A stretch of 64,000 bases of DNA from Bettongia penicillata ogilbyi (GCA_023548195.1 JAJHZJ010000693.1:434001-498000), one strand, 5' to 3'. Numbered from the stretch's first letter, positions 11,626-22,289 are shown. The notes: generated by a model not told the origin, from the letters alone. Numbers and translations: made by a program.

Positions 11626-11880
11626 AAGAAGGGAAGGAAGGAAGGAGGGAAGGAAGGGAGGGAGGGAGGAAGGAAGGAAGGAAGGAAGGAAGGGAGGGAG
11701 GGAGGGAGGGAGGAAGGAAGGAAGGAAGGAAGGAGGGAAGGGGGGAGGGAGGGAAGAGGGAGGGAGGAAGGGAGGAAGGAAGGAAGGAAGGAAGGAAGGA
11801 AGGAAGGAAGGAAGGAAGGAGGGAGGGAAGGGGGAGGGAGGGAGGAGGGAGGAGAGAGGGAGGGAGGGAGGAAGGAAGGA
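11626..11880 (+). repeat. Purine tract of (GGAA)n and (GGGA)n
   Basis: About 255 bases almost free of pyrimidines on the plus strand. It creates open frames on both strands (arginine/glutamate/glycine one way, proline/serine/leucine the other) that are not genes. Confidence 0.97.
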
Positions 11881-12014
11881 ATGAACAAACTTTAAGGGGT
11901 CACAGAGGCAACCCAGCAAAATAAATAGGGTAGCAGGCTTGAGTCAGGACACACAGGTTCACAGTCTCTCTCTATTGGCTATATGCCTCCTGAGCAAATT
12001 ACTTAACTTCTAAG

Positions 12015-12340
12015 GAGGCAGAAGAAAGGACACAGATTCGGGAGTCAGAGGACCTGGGTTCAAATACTGGCTTGCCTATTTACTGTGACCTTAGACAAGT
12101 CACTTAACCTCTGTAGGTGCCAGTTTTCTCATCTGTAAAATGAGGTGTTTGGGCTAGATATTCTAGGAGGTCACCTCAAGCTGAAAAATCTATGATCCTA
12201 TGACATGGATCCAAATCCTACCTCTCATGACTAGATCCTGTGTGATTTTGGACAACTCAATTAATTTCCCTGGGCTTCAGTGTCCCCATCCACAAAGTGA
12301 AGGGATTAGACAAGATTAAGTATGTATTCTAGGTTCCAGA
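12015..12340 (+). mobile_element. Two Ther-2 SINEs in tandem
   Basis: 12015-12205 is nearly complete (cgggagtcagaggacctggg to atctatgatcctatgac). 12205-12340 is a second, 5'-truncated copy beginning at 'atccaaatcctacctctc'. Confidence 0.85.
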
Positions 12341-12354
12341 GATACAAAGAAAAA

Positions 12355-12422
12355 GGTGTGTGTGTCTGTGTGTGTGTGTGTCTGTGTATGTGTATGTCTG
12401 TGTGTGTGTGTATGTATGTATG
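12355..12422 (+). repeat. (GT)n microsatellite, interrupted
   Basis: GT dinucleotides broken by 'tc' and 'at' steps over about 68 bases. Confidence 0.95.
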
Positions 12423-12445
12423 CAGGGCTAGAGGGCAGAGATAAA

Positions 12446-12580
12446 GCTAACTAATGAAGGGTTAACCAGTCCAGGCTGGAAATGGATCAGGTCAAAGCTG
12501 CAATGATCAGCATTATGATTGGGTCCATGAGTGCCCATCACACCTCTACTTTGGTCAAAATAGGGAGACCCAGTCTCCAA
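12446..12580 (+). pseudogene. 7SL (SRP) RNA pseudogene, 5'-truncated
   Basis: Matches the 3' part of 7SL RNA in order: 'ccaggctggaaatgga' (7SL has ccaggtcggaaacgga), 'tcaggtcaaag', 'tgatcagcattatga', 'tagggagacccagtctc'. It covers roughly the last 130 bases of a ~300-base RNA and is followed by an A-rich tract (12579-12596), as expected of a retroposed copy. Many substitutions rule out a functional SRP RNA. Confidence 0.85.
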
Positions 12581-13090
12581 AAACAAACTAAAAAAGAGAG
12601 AAGGGAGAAGGATGAGAGTGATTAGAGGTGGGATGGAGGTAGGGAAGAAATAAAGCATGAAGGATAAGAGTGAATCTGAACTGGAGGAAGTCTTTAAAAA
12701 TGTATGTGAGGCTATCTTCTGAGCTCCCTACCCCCACTGGAGTCATTTCATGGATCACCAAGTGGAACATCACATCACATCACAGATTCATGCAATTTCT
12801 ATTTCTTTCTCTGCTTTATTTTAGAGACAAAGACAAAAAGAAAACAGTTCTTGTCTTCAAAAAACTTCTATTCAACTGGGCAGGATAAAATAGGTGCACA
12901 GATTAGTCTATGAGAAGTAAGATAGGGGATGCATTGAAGAACCCTAGCAATTAGAAAGGAAACTAGAAAGAACCTCACCCTATGGACTTTTGTATAATAA
13001 CAGCATATATTTATACAGGCTATGCCAACAGTCTTAGCGTAGTTTTAAACTATTAAAGCTTTTTAAAGTTTTGCTGCACTAGGACTTTGG
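12581..13090. other. Mostly unassigned; TTTATTAAGC-family piece
   Basis: 12825-12960 contains 'cagttcttgtcttcaaaa' and 'cttctattcaactgggcagg', the right-hand part of that repeat. A short 'catca' repeat lies at about 12770-12785. Nothing else recognised. Confidence 0.45.
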
Positions 13091-13094
13091 GGAC

Positions 13095-13605
13095 CCTCTG
13101 TTTGTATAGTATTTTAAGGTTTGCAAAGCATTTAAAATATATTTTCTCATTTGAACCTCAACTATAATCTTATAAGGCAAGGACTACAGATATTATGCCC
13201 ATTTTGTGAAGCAACTAGCTCAGAGAGAGATAGTGAGTTGTCTAGCATCACACAGCTGTAGGTCAGTGCTGGAATTTGTACTCAAGTCTCTTCTGACTCC
13301 AGAGAGATAATTTATCCCTTAGATTTAAGGCTGGGGGGACTTTCAGACATCTAGTCTAAACACCTCAAATTTTAGTAATAATAGCTAACATTCATTAGTG
13401 CTTGAAGAAAAGAACTTTACAGACATCATTTCATTTGATCCACACAACAACACTGTGAAGTGGGTTTTATTATCGTCCCCATTTACAGAGGAGAAAACTG
13501 AGGGAGATAGAGGTTAAGTAATTTACCTAGAGTCACATAACCGTTAAGCATCTGAGGCAAGATTTAAATTCCATTTTCCTTGCTCCAGGTTCAGTTTTCT
13601 ACTCA
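13095..13605 (-). mobile_element. Two MIR (Ther-1) SINEs
   Basis: 13095-13310 and 13372-13605 both read, on the plus strand, L2-type tail ('aaggtttgcaaagcatttaa'; 'agctaacattcattagtgc') then core ('tcacacagctgtagg'; 'agagtcacataaccgttaag'). Confidence 0.88.
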
Positions 13606-13804
13606 GTTTTCCATCCAGTAGATCTGCCAACTGAGTTTTGATAAGATGCGGTGAGGAGGATATTTGCCCAGGCACTGAAGGTCATTTAAACCTTAGAGGT
13701 GAGATTTGAAGCAAGAGGCCTCAGACTCAAGTGTCAGGAGCAGAACCCAAACCATTATGCAATCTTACCCTTCACTGGGTCATCAAATCAAGGACCTTTA
13801 GTGC

Positions 13805-13975
13805 CCAGATGATCACAAAATTGAGGATTTATAAGTAGAAGAAAACTTAGTAGTCATCTGAGTTCGACTCCCTTATTTTATAGGTGAGGAAACAGAGGCC
13901 CTAACAGGCCAAAATGATGTATCCCAGTACCCAGATCTGGAAACAGAACTCAGGCTTTCTGATTTCTGGCCTGTC
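13805..13975 (-). mobile_element. Ther-2 SINE
   Basis: 'tattttataggtgaggaaac' core flanked by an L3-type tail in reverse. The head is decayed. Confidence 0.8.
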
Positions 13976-14003
13976 TAGTCTACTTTTCCATCTGCAAAGC
14001 TAC

Positions 14004-14004
<1 letters not shown>

Positions 14005-14076
<72 letters not shown>
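14005..14076 (+). repeat. (CT)n microsatellite, pure
   Basis: About 72 bases of uninterrupted CT dinucleotides. Confidence 0.98.
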
Positions 14077-14078
<2 letters not shown>

Positions 14079-14079
14079 C

Positions 14080-14565
14080 TTCATGTTTTGCCATGATGCA
14101 ACCTCAAGGATTTTCCCCACCTTTGAAATAAAAGACAGTGAGAAATTTTTTTCCCTTGAGCCAAGAAAATGGAGCTGAAGCCTCTAGAGAGAGGAAAGGC
14201 AGATATGAAGGGGAAGGGGACTCCATTTGTGCCTTCAATAACCCTGAAAGTTGGTGTTTGCAGACTGGGAAGTAGGGAGGCCTCTTAACTCTAGCTCTCA
14301 GTTCAGACTGGGGCCAGGTAGATATGGGCTAATTCTCTGCTGGCTCACGGGAATATCAGCTAAGACATTGCTTTATGTGATGTCTACCTGTTAAGAAGTA
14401 TCTCCCCTCCAGATCCATTAAATTCTACCACTAATGATTTACGCCCTTGGGTTAAGCACTACCCCTCACTCACCAGATTCCCTCTTTAAAAAGCAAATAC
14501 ACAAATTTTCTCATAGGTTGATGTGGCATTATTGATCTGGTAAACTAGGGCTGGAGAAAATTCTA
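14080..14565. other. Repeat-poor block
   Basis: No transposon text recognised. 14300-14510 has a mixed, non-decayed look (catctg-free, with 'ctgctggctcacgggaat' and 'accactaatgatttacgcc') and could be a conserved element, but nothing proves it. Confidence 0.35.
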
Positions 14566-14569
14566 ATGT

Positions 14570-14930
14570 CATTTATTCTCTTCATTTGCAGAGCACTTTA
14601 CATTCATCTCATTTGAGCCTTATAATAACATTGTGAGGTGGTTGCCTTAACTTATTATTTAGTCCCATTTTAGAGATGAAGAAACTGAGGTACACAAAGT
14701 TAAAGTGACTTATCCAAGGTCACATGCCTAGTAGTGAGTGAGGCGGAATTTGAACCCAGCTCTTCTGGCTGTGACTGAGTTCAGAAAATTCATAGGATTA
14801 TAGATTTCAAGTTAGAAAGAACCTTAGAGGTCATTGAGTCCAAACTTGCCATTTTACAGATAAGGGAACTAAGACTTAGGAAAGTTAAATGACTTGCCCA
14901 AGGTAACACAGCTGACTCTGGTATCAGAGG
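14570..14930 (-). mobile_element. MIR (Ther-1) then Ther-2 SINE
   Basis: 14570-14785 is Ther-1 ('gcagagcactttacattc', 'ggtcacatgcctagtag'). 14790-14930 is Ther-2 ('ataggattatagatttcaag', 'ccattttacagataagggaa'). Confidence 0.88.
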
Positions 14931-14934
14931 TTCC

Positions 14935-15075
14935 TCTGAGGCTTACTACCTGTGTGACCTGGGGCAAGTTTCTTAACCTGCTTAGACCTCAGTTTTCTCA
15001 TCTGTAAAATGAGGGGATTGAATTAGATGGCCTCTGAGGTTCATTCCAGCTTGAGATCTGTGATCCTATTTCTAA
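14935..15075 (+). mobile_element. Ther-2 SINE, 5'-truncated
   Basis: Core 'ctacctgtgtgacctggggc' and a nearly intact L3-type tail 'gaattagatggcctctgagg'. Confidence 0.88.
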
Positions 15076-15079
15076 ATTG

Positions 15080-15540
15080 GGCAATGTATAGAGAAAGGCA
15101 CCCAGAAGAGACAGATCTCTTCCATTCACTGCTCTATCAGAATCAATTGAGAGAACTGGGGCTGTCCATCTTGGGGAAGGGTGGTCTCTGGGAGGAACTA
15201 AGAACTTTCTTGAAGTGAAGGATGGCCATATGGGAAAGGAAACTCACTGACTGTGTTTGGTCCCAGAAGGTAGAATCAGGAGCAATGTGTGGAAGTTACT
15301 AAGAAACCTGGTTAGGCTGGAATGAAAGGGAAAACTTCCCCAACAGGGATGTTCAATGTGGAAGCGACAGGTTTGGAGGATGAGGGAGGGTGGTGAAGGA
15401 CTCTGCTTCCTTGGAAATCTTCATAGTTTGGATAATCAATTGCTAGTATGTTGGGGGAAGGGCTTGCCTTTTTTGCATGGGTTGAACAAGATAGCCTCTT
15501 GGAGTTCTTTCTAGCTTTAAATTATGTGATTTTGTGACTT
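15080..15540 (+). mobile_element. L3/CR1 LINE 3' region
   Basis: Reads in CR1 order: 'gagagaactggggctgtcca', 'cagaaggtagaatcaggagc', 'ggaaaacttccccaaca', then the terminal 'gttgaacaagatagcctctt' and 'ttatgtgattttgtgac'. Confidence 0.8.
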
Positions 15541-15548
15541 CAACACAG

Positions 15549-15740
15549 TAAAAAAAAAAAAAAAAGCCCTGGAGATCTGAGTTCAGATCTCAGCTCTGAC
15601 ACTTAATAGCTGCATGAACTTGGGAAAACCTCATCCTTTCTGAGCCTCAGTTTCCTTATCTATAAAATAGAGGAAAGCATGCTTACTATGCCTACTTCTG
15701 GGGTCCCTATAAGAATCATGCCATATCAATAAGGCTGTAT
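15549..15740 (+). mobile_element. A16 run plus MIR SINE
   Basis: A pure run of 16 A at 15550-15565 precedes a MIR core ('gttcagatctcagctctgac', 'ccttatctataaaatagagg'). Confidence 0.8.
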
Positions 15741-16400
15741 TCAAACTCATCTGAATACATCCTACAGTCCTTTCCATCCCTCTCCAGAATTCAAGACTTT
15801 TGGCTCCTTCCAAGTGCCCCCATTTTCCTTTCTAATCAGAGAGTAGGAGAAGAGAGAGATGTAAGAGAAAACAGGGAAGGAAGCAAGGATTCTGGGCTGA
15901 GTGGCCCTTGTTCCACCCCTACACCCACTCCAGGCTGCCTAATATCTGACCCCACCCCAATGTAGCTCACCTCAAAGTGCCTGAGGCTCTGAGAAGCTAC
16001 GTAAACTGCCTTCATACCTCCCTGCATCACCCCCTCAGACCTTTGGGGTCTTTGAAAGTCTTTAGAAAATAGTAGGTGGAAAGCACAACAGTGAAGGTTC
16101 ACTGCCATCTCTAGGTCAGGCTGAGAACTGTCACTCTCTGGATTTCAGCTGAGTTGGCTGCCAGGCTGGGCTGGGCAGGGATGGGCGGGGAGCTCTCTGT
16201 TCCTCTCCAGATGGGGATATCTAGCTATTCCTGGGAAGTCTGAGATCTTACCTAGAGGTCAAAAGGCACCTCTTTCCTCCAGGCTGGCCATTCTGCTGTT
16301 AAAATTTTGTAAAACCCCACGAAAAAGAACTCTGTCCTAGAAAGTCCTAAGAACCTACATACGTCTGAAAAATAAAATCAACGTAGAATATCCAAACTCA
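15741..16400. other. Repeat-poor stretch, no gene seen
   Basis: No transposon or RNA motif. Slightly GC-rich around 16140-16200 (gctgggctgggcagggatgg). No splice-flanked open frame. Confidence 0.4.
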
Positions 16401-16404
16401 AAGC

Positions 16405-16685
16405 AATCTCAGAATATAGACTATCAGGGCTGGGGGCGGAGCAGGGGTGGGGTTTAATTGGAGCCTTACTACATAGAATGTTGGAGCCTTAGAACACGGA
16501 ATATCAGTGATGGGAGGAACATGAGCATGCAGAATGTCAGAGGGGAGAGAGAATGATCTTGGAACACAAAATGTCAGAGCTGGGAGGGACCTTAGAACAC
16601 AGAACGTCAGAGTTGGGAAGGACCTTGAAACAAATTATGTCAGAGCTGGGGAGAAACTTAAAACATACAATATCCAAGCTGGCCT
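16405..16685 (+). repeat. Minisatellite, ~33-36-bp units
   Basis: Seven or eight diverged units built on 'cttagaacacagaacgtcag' plus 'agttgggaaggac'. The unit is the L3-type tail of a minus-strand Ther-2, whose core follows directly at 16686. A 60-codon open frame here (16534-16716) is a by-product. Confidence 0.85.
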
Positions 16686-16830
16686 TATTGACCAGGTCTT
16701 TCATTTTATAGGTTAAAAAAAACCAGGTTGATGGAAGGAAGGGAACATGTCAAAGGTCACACATCTAGTTAGACCTCAGACCAAAACCTCCTAATTAATT
16801 AATCCAGTGCTCCTTCTACCAAGTCCTTTC
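16686..16830 (-). mobile_element. Ther-2 SINE core (parent of the minisatellite)
   Basis: 'ggtctttcattttatagg' and 'caaaggtcacacatctagtt' are its core and continue the unit phase of the array to the left. Confidence 0.75.
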
Positions 16831-16959
16831 TCTGCCTTATCCTAAACATTCCTGTAAATTACCTAGTTGCTTGATTACAGTGCTTCTGGCTCATGGGATA
16901 TTATTTCACACACACACTCCTTCCTCCAAACTTTGTTCTAGCTTATTTTCCAGGTGAAA

Positions 16960-17135
16960 TAGAAGGAGCACTGGTTTGGGAAACTCAGATCAAAATGGCT
17001 TTGCCACTTGTTTGACTTTCTGCAAATCATTTGCCTTCTCTGGGTCTCAGTTTTCTCGTCTGTAAAATGTGAGGATTGGCTTATATGAGTCGCAATTCCC
17101 TTCTGGCTATAATCTAAAACTATAATCCCATGACA
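16960..17135 (+). mobile_element. Ther-2 SINE
   Basis: 'ggagcactggtttggg' head, 'gtctcagttttctcgtctgt' core, L3-type tail ending 'aactataatcccatgac'. Confidence 0.85.
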
Positions 17136-17884
17136 AATTGGTACTAGAAGACAGAGTCATAATTGTAGGTATCTCTGTGCCAAAGACCACATAGCAGCCC
17201 CATCCCTGTTCTACCAAACCACCCAACCCTCAAGTCTTGCCTTCAACCTGAAAAGGAGAGGGCTGATTGGTGCTTAAAGAAGAAAAAGGTAGGGGCGAGG
17301 GGTGGCGGCAGCCAGAAATGTGACACTCCAAGAATGTCTCCAGTCTTGGCTTCAGTGACCCCTCAGCTTCAATGGGTCATGACAGGAAACATTAACCCAG
17401 AGCATGATATAGTAAAGAGAACATTGTATACTTGCTCATCTTTGATACTCCTATCACCTGGGCTTGATAAATGGGGTCCAAGGCAATCCAAGGTCCATGC
17501 CATAAACTAAATTATTCCATATAAACATTTCCAAGATTTCTCAGGAAGGTACAATTCCCTCCTCTTTCTTCTGCATCCCTTCCCAGCCAACCTGGAAGAT
17601 GCACCCATAGCTAAGTGCCCTGTATCTTCTTCACCCAGGCTGAGATCTTGAGAGGGAAGAAATTAGGCTTTTGAAATTTCTTGGATTTTTCCAGGGGAGA
17701 AAGGGAGCCATCAACACCCGGGTTTGCTTCTCTGGAGTAAGCCTTGTAATCTGCACTGCTTCTGCTCCAATGTTTGACCCCTTTTCCTACCTCCCCTAGC
17801 CTCTGGCTCCTAGGAAATGTACAGAGTTGGTCCTGGAGGCTGCCAAACCTACGAGGCTGTTTCTTGGGGCCTTTCAAGTGCCTT
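17136..17884. other. Repeat-poor upstream region
   Basis: No transposon recognised. Contains G-rich 'ggggcgaggggtggcgg' at about 17293 and otherwise ordinary single-copy-looking DNA leading into the block at 17885. Confidence 0.4.
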
Positions 17885-18100
17885 CACTGGCAGCCGAAGC
17901 CAGCAGATGCTTCTCTATCGTAGCCTATTAAATTAGCCCCTCTGCAGTCAAAAGGAGATAATTATGTTTTCATTAGCCCTGGATAATGTATTACCCCCCT
18001 CAATGGCTGCAGTCATAGCAAACTGGAGGGCAGCTGTGTCAGCGGTTGGACAGCAGCTCAGGAACACTTTGACCTCTGCCTTAACTGTCCTAGAGAGTTT
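17885..18100. promoter_or_regulatory. Candidate conserved enhancer-like block
   Basis: Repeat-free and rich in plausible factor sites: TAATTA at 17959-17964, 'attaaattagcccc' just before it, 'gataatgtatta' after it, an E-box CAGCTG at 18031-18036 and TGACCT at 18070-18075. The composition differs from the decayed repeats around it. Function is inferred; conservation was not tested. Confidence 0.4.
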
Positions 18101-18392
18101 ATGTGGTTTGTAAGAGGGTTGCAGACCAGCAGAGGAGAGGAGAGGAGGAATGATCTCTCCTCTGCCCCACCACTTCTCACACACATTTTTCCCTTCGCCA
18201 TTGTCTTTACAATGTCTTTACCATACACCAGTAAAGTCACTCCTAAAGGGGGGCAGAGCCCAGAACAAACTATACATCCTCATTGTGTTTATCCATCATG
18301 GTTAAGGGAAACATTAACAGCAAACTTGAACAAGGAGAAGAGATCACAAAGGTACAGAATGGTGATAGGAGGCAGAGGAAAGTTGATCCCAC

Positions 18393-18632
18393 CTAATAGT
18401 AACAATAACTAGAATTTACCTAGCACTTGAAAGTTTGCAAAATACTGTGCAAATATCTCATTTGATCTTTGCAACAATTAAGGGAGGTCAGTGCTATCAT
18501 TATCCCCATTTTTTATATAGAGAGACTTTCCCAGAATCACAAAGTTATAAGTGGCTGATACAAAATTCAAACTGGGACTTCCTGATTCCATGTTTGGCCC
18601 TCGATACAGTACACCATCTAGCTTCCTGCCTT
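18393..18632 (-). mobile_element. MIR (Ther-1) SINE
   Basis: 'aacaataactagaatttacc' tail, 'agaatcacaaagttataagt' core, and head end 'accatctagcttcctgcc'. Confidence 0.85.
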
Positions 18633-18969
18633 CTTTCAATGGATAGAATGGTAGGGTGAGAGGCTGGTAGCATTTAACTTCATTTTTTTACCACAAGCAG
18701 GAATGCCTCTTTGGGTACAGCAGTATTAACTAGGGATACCTCCTTAGATCAAGGTCCAGAAGTATAATAACCTCCTTGTCAAAGAAAAATGGAGGGTTAT
18801 GGCCATATTTTACCTATTATTATGTATGCTGGAGTATATTCACTTAAGCATCCTTTCTATATGTCAAGGATAAACTTTACTCTCTACCCTAGAAAAACAA
18901 CTGAAGTCTAAGATAGATAGAGTAAGCTAGATAATCCATCCAACCTACATATATACCTGCCCTTTATTA
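18633..18969. other. Unassigned
   Basis: No recognised repeat, RNA or coding segment. Confidence 0.4.
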
Positions 18970-19158
18970 TGAAATCAAAGGATAATATATAGTTATAAAA
19001 GACCTTCAAAGTCATCCAGTCCATAACTTTCATTTTATAGAAGAGGAAACAGACTCAGAGAGGTTAAGTCATTTGCATAAGCTCACCTAGCTACTAAGAA
19101 ACAGAATCAAAATCAAACCCAGGTCCTCACTTCAAATCCAGTACTTTTTCTTCCTAAG
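18970..19158 (-). mobile_element. Ther-2 SINE
   Basis: 'cattttatagaagaggaaac' and 'cacctagctactaagaaac' in minus orientation. Confidence 0.85.
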
Positions 19159-19379
19159 CTCTGACATCTTTGAAGGTTCCCATATTCCTTGGTCATTGTA
19201 TGAATACTCAATAATGGCCCAGCTAATTATTTGTTTTGAACCCACCAAGGGGAAGTTACTGGGCTCAAGGCAGGTCTTTCTTTGTTTCCTTCCCCTCCAC
19301 CCCCCATCCCTCACATGTAGAAACATTCCAAGCCTCCAGAGTCCATGGCATCCTCACACCATACCCAAAGAAGTTTAGC

Positions 19380-19690
19380 TGCCCTGCCCCGAGTCCCTAT
19401 CAGTCCCATTAGAACAGCAGGTATGCCAGGATGGGGGCTCCATATTGGCTTTGGCCCAGACCCCCAAGTGGTCCCAGGGCCTGTTTTGATCAGGTGAACT
19501 GCCAACCCTGTGGAAGAGCTGTTTCCCTGTACTGTTTCCTTTTTATTTTTCCCAGTTGCCATGGTAATTGGGGGAGCAATTTACCAAGGCTGACGATGGT
19601 GACACAGCTGAAGCCTGGCTCTCAACTTTCAAATAGCTCAGGCAGCCAGGTGAAGATGAGCCAGACACACGGGGATTGAGCCAGGAGGGA
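19380..19690. promoter_or_regulatory. Candidate regulatory block with RFX X-box
   Basis: Repeat-free, about 310 bases. GTTGCCATGGTAAT at 19555-19568 is one base from the full palindromic X-box (GTTGCCATGGTAAC) bound by RFX factors. Lies about 2.1-2.5 kb upstream of the first-exon donors. Role is inferred. Confidence 0.45.
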
Positions 19691-20227
19691 GGATGACTTA
19701 AGGACTGAGAACATCTCTCTTCTTCCTAGGGTTCCCCCACACAACCTGGGGAGTGGCAGGTGACTTTAGGCCCTGGCTCCAGCCATCCTGACTCATAAAT
19801 TCATTCTTTTAGAGCACACACACACACCTGATTATTTTTTAGTCTTTCCACTCATTAGAAAGTAGATCTCCAACACCCCAGTTCCTGTCCCCTGAGTCAT
19901 TTCCCATTTCTCCTGGGCTGATGTGCAAAATGATTTGAAAAGAATGTGTTAATGAAAAAGTGGTGTGTTGAGTTGTGGTTTTTGTTTGGGATCTCTGGAA
20001 GGCTTTTGTTCTTGTGGATTTGTATGTGCATACATTTGTGTGTGTGTGTGTATGCATGCACACTCACGTGTGCTTGTGTGAGCAATTGAGTGGGCTTGCT
20101 TTTCAACAGAAGACACAGAGCTGGAAGTGTGAAAAACCAAATTAGAGGTGAGCCAGAGAACTCAGGTGCTTTGCATGTATGTTGGGTTGGAGAAGGAAAA
20201 AAAACCCTTATGTTAATGCATTCTGTT

Positions 20228-20230
<3 letters not shown>

Positions 20231-20274
<44 letters not shown>
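20231..20274 (+). repeat. (CA)n microsatellite
   Basis: 44 bases of pure CA. Shorter CA/GT runs occur at 19816-19828 and 20037-20052. Confidence 0.97.
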
Positions 20275-20275
<1 letters not shown>

Positions 20276-21148
20276 AAAAACTATAACCTGCTTCTCCATG
20301 AGTGTATGAAAAGCAAAGAAAGTGATACACAGACTCATTATAATCTGCCAAGAAAAAAAAAGACAGCTTTCAAACAGGGTTTATTCAATCACCCATATGT
20401 CAGGGCACTTGGGAAAATGAAGGATGTCTCATTCTTAGTCCCCACCCCCTCCTTCTCTCTGGTGTCTCTCATTCCTCCCAGGATGATGTTGAGCAGAAAA
20501 GGTCCAGGTCAGACCACTGTCTTTAGCATCTCTCCTCACCTCCCTCCTTGGGGAGAAAGGGGTTGAGATGCAGGCCATCCCAGTGGGCTGAAAGAGGCAA
20601 ATATGTTCAAAAGGAGACTAGTAACATTGACGTATTAAAAGTGTTGATTGTGAAACTCAAGTCTGCGTGGCTGTGGATTTAGGGCATGGCAAGAATCCAA
20701 GCATAAATCCCCACAGCTTCCCAAGTTACCTTTAAGTGATTCCAGCCTGGGTAGTGGGACACTGGTTCTTAATATTCTGTTAAGGAATATACTGGCTTGC
20801 TTATTTAGGGAGAGGTGGGGGTAGTGGCCACCAACAATCCAAATTTCCAGAGGCCTCCCCTCCTATGCCTTGCTGTCTGCCCTTCCTTGATCAGAGCTAG
20901 AGTTTTAGTTTGGGGCTTCATCTATTTTTTTTTAATATCTTGTTAAGCAACAGAGAAATTAGCATCTTCTGAAGAGAGAAACACTAGAAATGTCAACAAG
21001 TTCCAGACACTGAGGTGGGGGTAGAGCTGGCGAAGGGAGGCAGGCCTAAAGGAGGGCTTTGGTGGAAAAGAGTAAAGAGTGGAGAAAAAGAATCTTTAAA
21101 AATGAACTCTCCTTTCTTAAGAGTTCTCTAATTGGAAAAGAATTGAGG
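20275..21148. other. Repeat-poor upstream flank
   Basis: No transposon text. Holds 'cattgacgtatt' near 20627, a CRE-like half site, and ordinary single-copy DNA otherwise. Confidence 0.4.
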
Positions 21149-21170
21149 GTGTGTGTGTGTGTGTGTGTGT

Positions 21171-21210
<40 letters not shown>
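21149..21210 (+). repeat. (GT)n microsatellite
   Basis: 62 bases of GT with one 'gg' break. Confidence 0.97.
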
Positions 21211-21213
<3 letters not shown>

Positions 21214-21289
21214 CCTGATAGGGGAAAAAAATGGAAATTAGGTTATATAAAAGATGTATGCCTTTGAGTCCAGAGAGCTTCTCTTAATG

Positions 21290-21722
21290 AGGGTGGCTTC
21301 GTCTCCCTCTCCACACCCATAAAATTGGCTGGTTGGACGTCAACGTTAATTCGTTTCAGTGATGATATTAAAAAGTAAATTCCCCCTCACGACCCTAGCT
21401 GAGCTCATCACTGGGTCCCTGTCCCTACATATTTAAACTGCATTTTCATCTCATGGCTAGAAGACACTTAGTGCTCTGAGGGGTGGGGAGAGTCAGCACA
21501 GAGGAAAGCCGAAGCCGGTGAGAGAAGGGACCACCCTTGCTCCTTGTGGGAGACTGGGGAGAACATAGCATTCTAAACTCTGGCTTCTAGGGAGGAGTAA
21601 GATGAGGGGAGGAGGGGGTGGGGTGGGGTGGGGGTGGGGGAAATAGAGATGGGGGTGGGGAGTGATCTTGGAAAGCACAAATCAGATGAAGGGGGGGGGG
21701 GGACTGTGACTCTCACCTATAG
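21290..21722 (+). promoter_or_regulatory. NOS1: Candidate NOS1 promoter with first-exon donor
   Basis: Features in order: adjacent palindromes GACGTC (21336-21341) and AACGTT (21342-21347); TGAGCTCA (21400-21407); TATA-like 'atatttaaa' near 21430; a G-run cluster at 21606-21660; and a donor-like TATAG|GTAAGG with GT at 21723. It precedes NOS1 coding exon 2 by about 27.5 kb on the same strand. From memory, human NOS1 also has clustered non-coding first exons tens of kb upstream of exon 2. The assignment is inferred from position. Confidence 0.4.
21606..21660 (+). promoter_or_regulatory. G-quadruplex-prone G-run cluster
   Basis: At least six runs of four or more G separated by single T or A, followed by G12 at 21691-21702. 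It satisfies the usual G4 pattern on the plus (coding) strand, just upstream of the candidate first-exon ends. Confidence 0.7.
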
Positions 21723-21779
21723 GTAAGGCAGTTTCCTTCCAACCTTGCAGGGTGCGTGGCTGAGAGTGGATGCCACCAG

Positions 21780-21918
21780 GTTCCAGGTCTGGCATCCTTG
21801 AAGTGAACCTGAGACAGAGTAGAGGAGGAAGAGGAGGAGAAAGGACCGCAAGCAAGCGGAGTAGCCGGCACGCAAGCTAGCTCAGGAGGCTTGGCTCGCA
21901 CTCGATCTCCTGAAGCAG
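21780..21918 (+). other. NOS1: Candidate non-coding first exon
   Basis: Ends in AAGCAG|GTGAGT at 21918/21919, a strong donor. The preceding text is CpG-containing and purine-rich (gaggaggaagaggagg, gtagccggcacgcaagc). The 5' end is unknown; 21780 is a placeholder. No ATG-led frame runs into the donor, consistent with 5' UTR. Confidence 0.4.
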
Positions 21919-22289
21919 GTGAGTTGCCAGCTTGGACACTGTCGAGCTCAACAACCCCCCTCCCCAATCCCTCCCACCCCCTCGTTGAAACTGGCTTGAA
22001 ACCTTCTGGCAAACCCGGGAGAAGAGGAGAGGAACTAGAGAATTATAGAAGGGGGATCTAAAACCCAACTTTGTGGCTCCCCCTTGCAGCCCACCCCCTC
22101 CTCTAGATTCCTTACGACGATGCCCAGGCTAGGAAAGGACTGGAATGGTGATCCAGCGGGCGAAGAGTGCAGGGTTGGAACTGGGGAGTGCAGGGCACCA
22201 GAGCTTGGTGCCAACTTTGTGAGGATCCCCTCTCCCCATAGCCCCGGCTCTGATATGAGTGCCAGCTGGGGGAGGGCTGAGAGAGGGGC

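Noticed and set aside
11550..11924. Long open frames on both strands over the GGAA/GGGA tract
   Set aside because: They come from simple purine repeats, which lack stops in several frames. No start context, splice signals or non-repetitive domain.
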